Shown here piece after piece: positions 1 to 4,787 of a DNA stretch of 5,713 bases. Position numbers and translations under genes: made by a program. The stretch lies in assembly GCA_945221685.1 (NCBI GenBank), contig CALYNN010000111.1, positions 1-5,713 on the forward strand. The letters run 5' to 3'. Origin of the DNA: an uncultured Clostridia bacterium (GTDB lineage Bacteria > Bacillota > Clostridia > Oscillospirales > Acutalibacteraceae). The notes below the pieces were generated by a model that was not told where the DNA came from, made no database searches, and saw nothing but the letters and a program-made list of their open reading frames with translations. Position 1 is the stretch's first letter. Every line of letters starts with the position of its first letter.

Positions 1-180
1 CTTATATTTTTCAAGGATATAGGACATATCTTGATATATGGGGTGAAGCCGCATAGGAACAGGCGTATTAGCATCGGTTGTAATAGCACCGTAGCCTAAA
101 ACGCTGAATTTATTTGCCCTGTATTCCAAAACTCCCCAGCCTACAATGGCGTATCCGGGGTCTATTCCCAGAATAATCAT
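1..180 (-). CDS. ruvC: RuvC, Holliday junction resolvase (N-terminal part, cut by window edge)
   Basis: This is the first 60 codons of RuvC, the endonuclease that resolves Holliday junctions together with the RuvAB branch-migration motor during recombination and repair in the cytoplasm. The translation begins MIILGIDPGYAIVGWGVLEY, the conserved first strand of the RNase H-like fold. Asp7 in 'GIDPG' is the first of the four acidic metal-binding catalytic residues known in the family; the other three lie beyond the window. The fragment continues with LGYGAITT and the P-x-x-x-R-L-x-x-IY-x-x-M region typical of RuvC. The ATG at 180 is chosen because a GGAGAGG ribosome binding site lies 5 bases upstream and the RuvC motif starts at residue 2. 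The gene has its own promoter and is separated from the upstream gene by a terminator, so it probably heads its own unit, perhaps with ruvA and ruvB further downstream (outside the window, inferred). Confidence 0.95.
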   Translation of the reverse strand, partial: MIILGIDPGYAIVGWGVLEYRANKFSVLGYGAITTDANTPVPMRLHPIYQDMSYILEKYK

Positions 181-185
181 ACATA

Positions 186-192
186 CCTCTCC
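186..192 (-). promoter_or_regulatory. RBS of ruvC
   Basis: On the minus strand this reads GGAGAGG, 5 bases before the ATG at 180. It is a strong Shine-Dalgarno match and fixes the ruvC start. Confidence 0.8.
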
Positions 193-208
193 ATTATATA
201 ATCACTTG

Positions 209-237
209 ATTATATCACAAGAAATAAAAATATTCAA
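209..237 (-). promoter_or_regulatory. sigma-A type promoter of ruvC
   Basis: On the minus strand, a -35 box TTGAAT (232-237) and a perfect -10 box TATAAT (209-214) are separated by exactly 17 bases. Transcription would start near 202, giving a leader of about 20 bases that holds the RBS. The DNA immediately upstream (238-261) is almost entirely A/T and could act as an UP element (inference). Confidence 0.75.
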
Positions 238-261
238 TATATAATATATAAATTATATATT
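236..261. repeat. AT-only inverted repeat upstream of the ruvC promoter
   Basis: The arms AATATATAA (236-244) and TTATATATT (253-261) are perfect inverted copies with an 8-base A/T spacer. The repeat abuts the ruvC -35 box. It may be simple AT richness, an UP element or a protein site; the low complexity makes any functional claim weak. Confidence 0.35.
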
Positions 262-271
262 AACGGTTTAC

Positions 272-306
272 AAAAAAGCAGAGTCCCGTAATTAACAGGA
301 CTCTGC
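272..306 (-). terminator. Rho-independent terminator after the HAAS-domain gene
   Basis: A perfect 9-bp stem (GCAGAGTCC at 278-286 with GGACTCTGC at 298-306) closes an 11-base loop. On the minus strand it is followed by a run of six T (272-277). It begins 6 bases after the stop codon of the membrane-protein gene, so it ends the padR-HAAS transcript before the ruvC promoter. Confidence 0.9.
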
Positions 307-312
307 CGGCAT

Positions 313-2142
313 TTATTTGATATATGCTAACTTGTAATTAATGTCATCCATCAGCCTTTTCTCAATGGAAATTGAGTTGTATTCATCAATTTTTCCGACT
401 GTGTCTATGCTGTCTATAGCATCGCTTAATCCGCAAAAATTAACGAACGCATTATTTTCGCTAAAGCGAACATAAGCATAGTAGATACCGCCGTCACATA
501 CCACTGAAGTATCATACCTTAATAAGTCATACAATCCCGACCTTATTAAATAAATATAGTTACAGTAGGAAAATTTAATTTTATATGTATCATATTCCTC
601 AATATATTTAACCTCGTAAATTTCAGTATAAGTACCGCTGACACCGTTGCTGTCCGGGTTATCGCCAAAATACGACGAATTTTCGTATGCGTCATAATCA
701 AGGTAATCGCCTTTAAGCTCAAGTCCTTCTGAGGTACTGGCCGGCTCCTCATAGTATTCCTCATACACCTTGCAGTTAAAAATCATTTTTTGCTTTTCTG
801 TCAGCTCGACAGACTGAATATATGATGAGTCGGAGCTGTCGTACAAGGATAAGGAGGTGCTTAAAAAGCTACTGTTAATTTCAGCGGCTTGGCTGTTTTC
901 ATTACTGCTTTCATCGGAGAGCATTTCATTGGGACTATTGCCGTAAAACAGATAGCGTTGTCTTGAGTCGCCATAGTAAAATTCAAACGAATTGCTTTCT
1001 CTGCTTTTTGAAGCGCTTATTTCGGCCGGCAACGGAGCATCCGCAATAGTTGCTTTTTTAGGATTCAAATCAATATCTGCTGTGCTTGTTACATCAATAT
1101 AGTCTTCGTTAAAGGGATTATACAGATAGCATTTTGCGTTGATGCCTCTGTACTTCCCTTTCTCCTCCGACTCGGAAACGAACCAATCAATTTCAACATA
1201 TCCCGACCTTGAATATGCTATATTCCGCAATGTGTCAGCTTCGTATTCTTTTTCTAAAAAAGCTACTATATTTTTCTCATCGGCTTTAATTAGATAATCA
1301 ATATTATCAATTATCAGCTCGTCTGCCTGCTTAAGCTCCTGCGCCGCCTGCGCTTTTATCCTTTCAACAGAAAGGGCAGTTGCCGCCGTTATTCCTGCGG
1401 CAAGAAAAATATTTATTACGGCAAATACAATCAGACACGAAAATACCCGTCTGCCGACTATCACATCGCCTTTACTGTTTTTCAGGCGTTTTGTTTTTAT
1501 CACCGTAGCTAATCCTGCAACAAACAAAGCCGCAACAAACACAAGCTCTACTAATATTACGAATATCACACAGTTGTTGAAAGCAGATGTTGTATAGTAA
1601 TACAGAGAGCTTTCAAAGGAAGGTCCCGAAAAAAGAGAGTAAAAATATGACCTTCCGGTTATCAGCGCGCCGATTAATTCGGGCAAATCATACGGTCCGG
1701 TTAAAATAATAAACCCACAGAAAGCACCGCTTAAGGCGGTACCGACGATTCTTTTTTCTTTTACGAAAAATGCCGTCATTACGCAAGCGGCTGAAATAAA
1801 CAGAAAATGAAAAATTCGCGGATATATAAGCCCTGTTGAAAAATACGAAAGAAAATAATGATAATTTATCACGGCAAGTACAAACAGCAATACGGTTAAA
1901 GAAAGCTGAACAGCATACCTTTTATTTTTTCTCTTTAAGGTTGCTTTAAACTGTTCTCCCACCACATCGGCATCGCCCATTTTTTCCTCCGCTATTTCCG
2001 ATGCTTCGTTCTCGCCATATCCGATTTCGCGGTAAAGACTTTCGTACTCATCCATATGGTCAAATAGCTCAAGCTCAATCTCTTTTTTGACTTCCTTATT
2101 TTTTATGTATGACAATACTTTGTTTAAATAATCCTTTATCAT
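313..2142 (-). CDS. HAAS/DUF1700-like membrane protein with large extracytoplasmic domain, partner of PadR
   Basis: A 609-residue membrane protein of unknown exact function. Residues 1 to about 70 form a charged helical domain (MIKDYLNKVLSYI..., then EIELELFDHMDEY and the G-x-x-E-x-E-A...A-x-x-x-MGD signature) that resembles the HAAS/DUF1700 or 'permease prefix' domains. Such domains are typically encoded beside PadR-family repressors and are thought to be cytoplasmic adaptors. Five hydrophobic helices follow at roughly 76-98, 108-127, 130-148, 189-215 and 232-258. Five helices place the last ~350 residues outside the membrane; this part is rich in Ser, Tyr, Asp and Glu, and I recognise no enzyme motif in it. 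The gene follows padR on the same strand with a 31-bp gap, so the two are probably co-transcribed. The start is uncertain: a TTG at 2154 would add four residues and has a weak GGAAA 7 bases upstream, while the ATG at 2142 fits the domain start. A role as a signal-sensing partner of PadR is inferred from gene pairing and topology. Confidence 0.75.
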   Translation of the reverse strand: MIKDYLNKVLSYIKNKEVKKEIELELFDHMDEYESLYREIGYGENEASEIAEEKMGDADVVGEQFKATLKRKNKRYAVQLSLTVLLFVLAVINYHYFLSYFSTGLIYPRIFHFLFISAACVMTAFFVKEKRIVGTALSGAFCGFIILTGPYDLPELIGALITGRSYFYSLFSGPSFESSLYYYTTSAFNNCVIFVILVELVFVAALFVAGLATVIKTKRLKNSKGDVIVGRRVFSCLIVFAVINIFLAAGITAATALSVERIKAQAAQELKQADELIIDNIDYLIKADEKNIVAFLEKEYEADTLRNIAYSRSGYVEIDWFVSESEEKGKYRGINAKCYLYNPFNEDYIDVTSTADIDLNPKKATIADAPLPAEISASKSRESNSFEFYYGDSRQRYLFYGNSPNEMLSDESSNENSQAAEINSSFLSTSLSLYDSSDSSYIQSVELTEKQKMIFNCKVYEEYYEEPASTSEGLELKGDYLDYDAYENSSYFGDNPDSNGVSGTYTEIYEVKYIEEYDTYKIKFSYCNYIYLIRSGLYDLLRYDTSVVCDGGIYYAYVRFSENNAFVNFCGLSDAIDSIDTVGKIDEYNSISIEKRLMDDINYKLAYIK

Positions 2143-2165
2143 ATCTTTTACCAAATAATAATTTC

Positions 2166-2180
2166 CGCATAAATTATGCG
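2166..2180. repeat. Short perfect palindrome at the padR/HAAS gene junction
   Basis: CGCATAAATTATGCG is a perfect 7-bp inverted repeat around a single central base. It overlaps the last codons and stop of padR, just upstream of the next gene's start. In RNA it could form a 5-bp hairpin with a 5-base loop. Any role in translation or as a protein site is speculative. Confidence 0.3.
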
Positions 2181-2500
2181 TAGTTGAAAACCCTGTTAAC
2201 TGCCGTGGTATATTCCCTGAACTCTTTCTTTTTCTCTTTCAAAGCCGCAATGCCTTTTTTTGTTATGTGGTAATACTTGCGCTTTTTTGTTTCGGTATCC
2301 ACCCAATATGAGTCAACAAGTCCTGCATCCTCCATAGTATGAAGAAGCGGATACAGAGTCCCCTCTTTAAGTGAAAAAACATTTTCGCTTCTTATCTCAA
2401 GCTCTTTAACGATTTTGTAGCCGTACATATCTTCACCCTCTAACACGGAAAGAATAAGTGTTGATGTACTGCCCTTCATCAGCTCTTTACTGATTTTCAT
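2174..2500 (-). CDS. PadR-family transcriptional repressor
   Basis: A 108-residue winged helix-turn-helix regulator, the usual size of the short single-domain PadR subfamily, expected to bind DNA as a dimer in the cytoplasm. The N-terminal segment KGSTSTLILSVL, then GEDMYGYKIVKEL, the recognition-helix region EGTLYPLLHTMEDAGLV (about 46-62) and the wing YWVDTETKKRKYYHITKKG (about 65-83) are classic PadR motifs. One C-terminal helix (about 84-105) would form the dimer interface. The ATG at 2500 is preferred over an in-frame ATG at 2524 because a GGGGG ribosome site lies 7 bases before it and the family motif starts there. It is the first gene of a two-gene unit with the HAAS membrane protein. 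A palindrome over its own predicted transcription start suggests autorepression. The effector cannot be read from the sequence. Confidence 0.93.
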   Translation of the reverse strand: MKISKELMKGSTSTLILSVLEGEDMYGYKIVKELEIRSENVFSLKEGTLYPLLHTMEDAGLVDSYWVDTETKKRKYYHITKKGIAALKEKKKEFREYTTAVNRVFNYA

Positions 2501-2507
2501 ATTATCG

Positions 2508-2512
2508 CCCCC
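2508..2512 (-). promoter_or_regulatory. RBS deciding the padR start
   Basis: On the minus strand GGGGG sits 7 bases before the ATG at 2500. The longer alternative start at 2524 lies within the predicted operator and has no comparable site, so the 108-residue version is favoured. Confidence 0.65.
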
Positions 2513-2519
2513 AAAAACA

Positions 2520-2538
2520 TACATAGATTATCTATGTA
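2520..2538. promoter_or_regulatory. Palindromic operator, probable PadR binding site
   Basis: TACATAGATTATCTATGTA is a perfect inverted repeat with 9-bp arms around one central base (2529). It covers the predicted transcription start of padR (near 2535), immediately downstream of the -10 box, the right place for a repressor to block initiation. Dyads containing ACAT/ATGT elements are known for several PadR-family regulators. Assignment to this PadR is inferred from position and symmetry. Confidence 0.65.
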
Positions 2539-2541
2539 CCT

Positions 2542-2559
2542 ATATTATCATAGTAATAT
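2542..2559. repeat. Second dyad overlapping the padR -10 box
   Basis: ATATTA (2542-2547) and TAATAT (2554-2559) are inverted copies with a 6-base spacer. The dyad centre (2550.5) is 21.5 bp from the centre of the palindrome at 2520-2538, about two helical turns. It could be an auxiliary repressor site, but one arm coincides with the -10 box, so part of the symmetry may be incidental. Confidence 0.35.
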
Positions 2560-2570
2560 TTTTTTGTCAA
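2542..2570 (-). promoter_or_regulatory. sigma-A type promoter of the padR-HAAS unit
   Basis: On the minus strand the -35 box is a perfect TTGACA (2565-2570). A 17-base spacer leads to the -10 hexamer TAATAT (2542-2547), preceded by TGA, an extended -10 element. An alternative -10, GATAAT, is shifted two bases with a 15-base spacer. The predicted start lies inside the palindrome at 2520-2538. Confidence 0.7.
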
Positions 2571-2588
2571 GAAAAAAATTAACACGAC

Positions 2589-2617
2589 TTGTATTGACAG
2601 GTAAATTGTGGTATAAC
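2589..2617 (+). promoter_or_regulatory. Extended -10 promoter of the CDF transporter gene
   Basis: An extended -10 element TGG-TATAAC (2609-2617) follows a weak -35 TTGTAT (2589-2594) with a 17-base spacer. Transcription would start near 2624, leaving a leader of only about 19 bases, enough for the RBS and too short for a riboswitch. This promoter is back-to-back with that of padR; the two -35 boxes are 18 bases apart. Confidence 0.6.
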
Positions 2618-2626
2618 ATTCTTCAC

Positions 2627-2633
2627 AGAGGTG
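2627..2633 (+). promoter_or_regulatory. RBS deciding the CDF transporter start
   Basis: AGAGGTG lies 9 bases upstream of the ATG at 2643. An upstream in-frame GTG at 2631 is part of this Shine-Dalgarno element itself, so it is not the start. Confidence 0.8.
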
Positions 2634-2642
2634 AATATTTAT

Positions 2643-3809
2643 ATGATAAAAAGCAAATATGAGCATATGATTGCAAAAAAAGGTTGGAGCGAGGCTAAAA
2701 CGCGCGAACGCCTTGGAATTCACAGCGGCATTTTTGGGATTTGCTGCAACATTCTTTTATGCGCGTCAAAATTTACTATCGGCTCGCTGACAGGCTCGGT
2801 ATCAATAACCGCCGATGCAGTTAACAATTTATCCGACGCGGCTTCGGGGGTAGTTACCATTGCAGGTGCAAAGCTTGCCAACAAGCCTATGGACGAGGAG
2901 CACCCCTTCGGTCACGGCAGGCTTGAATATATTTCGGCTTTAATCGTCTCCTTTTTAATATTTCTTATGGGCTTTGAGCTTGGAAAAAGCTCAATAGAAA
3001 AGATTATTAATCCCACTCAGGTTAGCTTTAATCCGTGGCTTGTTGCAATACTTATGGGTGCAATCGTTGTTAAGCTTATAATGGCATACTACAACAACAT
3101 ACTGTTTAAGCTGTCAAACAACATTAATCTTAAGGCGGTGCGGCAGGACAGCTTAAACGACTGCATAGCGACTGCGGCAACGGTTGCCGCGCTGATTATT
3201 TCTTCACTTACCTCCTTTAACAGAGCCGACGGAATAATCGGTCTTGCAGTTGCGGTTATAATTATTATTTCGGGTATTGATATTGTTAAGGATATTTTAG
3301 GCAGGCTTTTAGGTCAGCCGCCGGCACCGGAGCTTGTTAAGAGCATTGAAGAAATCATATTGAGCCACAGTGAAATAATAGGAATACACGACCTAATAGT
3401 TCACGATTACGGACCGGGAAGAATTATAGCCTCGGTTCACGCAGAGGTGCCTTCAACGGCCGACATTGTGGAAATTCACGATATTATAGATAATATCGAA
3501 AAAGAAATTTCATCCAAGCTGAAAATAGTCATCTGCATACATATGGACCCTATTGTTATTAACGATGAAATTGTTGACAGATACAGAGCATTGGCGGCAG
3601 AGGTTATTAACAAATTTGATTCAAGATGCACATTTCACGATTTTAGGGTTGTTACCGGAGAATCACACACAAACCTTATTTTTGATTTGGTAACGCCCTT
3701 TGACAAAAATAAAAGCACTCCCCGGATAATTAAGGAGCTGGCAGCGGAATTTAAGAAAAAGGACGAAAAAATAAATATTGTTGTTACGGTTGAACACTCG
3801 TATGTATAA
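2643..3809 (+). CDS. Cation diffusion facilitator (CDF) metal exporter, probably Mn(II)
   Basis: A 388-residue inner-membrane transporter of the CDF family, which exports divalent metal ions in exchange for protons as a homodimer. The N-terminal two thirds have the six-helix CDF fold with the signature GSLTGSVSITADAVNNLSDA (47-66) and HPFGHGRLEY (87-96). The transport-site positions are N61-x3-D65 in helix 2 and D169-x3-D173 in helix 5. Zinc CDFs such as YiiP have His at the first helix-5 position; Asn/Asp sets without His are known in Mn exporters such as MntE, so Mn(II) is the likely substrate (inference). The cytoplasmic domain (about 225-305) keeps the metal-binding pattern H249-D250, H266, H279 and HMDP (300-303). 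About 80 further residues resemble a second copy of this domain, making the protein longer than the usual ~300. It is divergent from padR and monocistronic, ending at a terminator. Confidence 0.93.
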   Translation: MIKSKYEHMIAKKGWSEAKTRERLGIHSGIFGICCNILLCASKFTIGSLTGSVSITADAVNNLSDAASGVVTIAGAKLANKPMDEEHPFGHGRLEYISALIVSFLIFLMGFELGKSSIEKIINPTQVSFNPWLVAILMGAIVVKLIMAYYNNILFKLSNNINLKAVRQDSLNDCIATAATVAALIISSLTSFNRADGIIGLAVAVIIIISGIDIVKDILGRLLGQPPAPELVKSIEEIILSHSEIIGIHDLIVHDYGPGRIIASVHAEVPSTADIVEIHDIIDNIEKEISSKLKIVICIHMDPIVINDEIVDRYRALAAEVINKFDSRCTFHDFRVVTGESHTNLIFDLVTPFDKNKSTPRIIKELAAEFKKKDEKINIVVTVEHSYV

Positions 3810-3841
3810 GTATTTACTTAACACACATAAAAGCAGTAAAG

Positions 3842-3876
3842 AAACGCCTCATTCGTTTTAGCGAATGAGGCGTTTT
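3842..3876. terminator. Bidirectional Rho-independent terminator
   Basis: An 11-bp perfect stem (CGCCTCATTCG at 3845-3855 with CGAATGAGGCG at 3862-3872) encloses a 6-base loop. AAA before and TTTT after extend it and give a U-tract in both directions. It lies between the convergent CDF gene (stop at 3809) and the leu operon (last stop at 3893) and should end both transcripts. Confidence 0.9.
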
Positions 3877-3892
3877 CTCGGTATTATGTAGT

Positions 3893-4285
3893 TTACTGTA
3901 TTTCAAGCTTAAAATCCACGGCATTGTCGCGGCACCACTCGGTAAGCTTATCAATAACATATTTATTTTCAAAGGCATCAAAGCCCTGTGCTACCTCGCT
4001 ATATGCCTTAAAATATTTCCAAAAGGTTTCAACATATTCATCACCCTCAAGCTTTTCAAAGGCAGAAGCTATCTTTTTATTTGGCAAAGACTCAACATAC
4101 GCTCTTATAACCTCTTCATTTGAAAGTCTTACAAAGGGAATGAATCCTGCTTCAAAAAGCTTTGCGGCGTCATCGCTGGGCAAATCGCAGGCATTATAAA
4201 TTGAGTAATCCATTCTTGAAAACCAATACTCTGATGAAGCGCCCCACACACAGCGAAGCACATGAGAATCAACTAATAGCTGCAT
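3893..4285 (-). CDS. Small UPF0158-like protein of unknown function, last gene of the leu operon
   Basis: A 130-residue soluble acidic protein with no signal peptide or membrane helix. I do not recognise it with certainty. The pattern FIPFVRLSNEEVIRAYVESL (48-67), then a helix with IASAFEKLEG and FWKYF, and a C-terminal ENKYVIDKLTEWCRDNAVDF resembles the UPF0158 family, whose members have an 'F-I-P-L-P' segment, an F-x-x-F-K core and a C-terminal W motif. No function is known for that family. The ATG at 4285 is preferred over an in-frame TTG at 4291 because AGAGGA (4295-4300) is 9 bases before the ATG but only 3 before the TTG. That RBS touches the stop codon of leuD, and the gap is 14 bp, so it is co-transcribed and perhaps translationally coupled with leuD. 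A link to leucine synthesis is not implied by sequence. Confidence 0.8.
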   Translation of the reverse strand: MQLLVDSHVLRCVWGASSEYWFSRMDYSIYNACDLPSDDAAKLFEAGFIPFVRLSNEEVIRAYVESLPNKKIASAFEKLEGDEYVETFWKYFKAYSEVAQGFDAFENKYVIDKLTEWCRDNAVDFKLEIQ

Positions 4286-4294
4286 TGACAATAA

Positions 4295-4300
4295 TCCTCT
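4295..4300 (-). promoter_or_regulatory. RBS of the UPF0158-like gene, touching the leuD stop
   Basis: On the minus strand AGAGGA lies 9 bases before the ATG at 4285. Its first base is also the last base of the leuD TAA. The arrangement suggests translational coupling and decides the start codon. Confidence 0.65.
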
Positions 4301-4785
4301 TACTTACTGTTAATAGAATTCATTAAACCGCCGTTTTTAATAATGCTTTGAATAAACGGAGGAAAGGGCTGAGCCTTGTAGGTTTTTCCGGTAGTGCAGT
4401 TTATGATTAAGCCGCTGTCGAAATCAACCTCTACCTCGTCGCCCTCTTTAATATCTCTTGCCGCTTCGTCGCACTCTAAAATCGCAAGGCCGATATTAAT
4501 TGCATTACGGTAAAAAATGCGGGCAAAGGTTGATGCAATTACGCAGGAAATTCCCGAAGCCTTAATGGCAATAGGTGCGTGTTCGCGAGAGGAGCCGCAA
4601 CCGAAATTAGCCTCTGCAACCATAATATCGCCCGGTTTAACCTTATTAACAAAATCCGCGTCAATATCCTCCATACAATGAGAGGCAAGCCAGGCTTCAT
4701 CGCTTTTATTTAGATAGCGGGCAGGAATAATTACATCGGTATCAACATTATCACCGAACTTATGAACAAGACCTTTTGCTTTCAT
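4300..4785 (-). CDS. leuD: 3-isopropylmalate dehydratase small subunit (LeuD)
   Basis: A 161-residue small subunit of isopropylmalate isomerase. With LeuC it converts 2-isopropylmalate to 3-isopropylmalate through dehydration and rehydration, the second step committed to leucine. The sequence starts with the family motif GDNVDTDVIIPARYL (11-25), continues with the substrate-contacting loop after YLNKSD (24-29), and carries the swivel-domain signature NFGCGSSREHAP (60-71) and FARIFYRNAINIGL (87-100). The length fits the short bacterial/archaeal LeuD type (about 160-170 residues) rather than the ~200-residue enterobacterial type. The start ATG at 4785 has a strong AGAGGAGG RBS 7 bases upstream, inside the 3' end of leuC. 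Only 2 bases separate it from the leuC stop, so equal expression is likely. Paralogues act on homoaconitate or dimethylmalate; without leuA/leuB in view the substrate is inferred from similarity. Confidence 0.93.
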   Translation of the reverse strand: MKAKGLVHKFGDNVDTDVIIPARYLNKSDEAWLASHCMEDIDADFVNKVKPGDIMVAEANFGCGSSREHAPIAIKASGISCVIASTFARIFYRNAINIGLAILECDEAARDIKEGDEVEVDFDSGLIINCTTGKTYKAQPFPPFIQSIIKNGGLMNSINSK

Positions 4786-4787
4786 AG

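Noticed and set aside
546..764. Minus-strand open frame of 72 codons inside the HAAS-protein gene
   Set aside because: Out-of-frame shadow within a continuous 609-codon reading frame; no RBS and biased composition.
2594..2617. Consensus TTGACA at 2594-2599 as the -35 of the CDF promoter
   Set aside because: The spacer to TATAAC would be 12 bases, too short; TTGTAT at 2589-2594 with 17 bases and an extended -10 fits better.
2618..2642. Possible Mn-sensing (yybP-ykoY) riboswitch before the CDF gene
   Set aside because: The predicted leader is only about 19 bases and holds just the RBS; there is no room for a structured aptamer.
2631..2642. GTG start at 2631 for the CDF gene
   Set aside because: This GTG is part of the AGAGGTG ribosome binding site for the ATG at 2643.
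2532..2723. Minus-strand open frame of 63 codons between padR and the CDF gene
   Set aside because: It overlaps both the CDF 5' end and the promoter region, has low-complexity hydrophobic content, and shows no RBS or family motif.
3924..4199. Plus-strand open frame of 91 codons
   Set aside because: It is antisense to the UPF0158-like gene, Ser-rich as expected of an antisense reading, and has no promoter or RBS.
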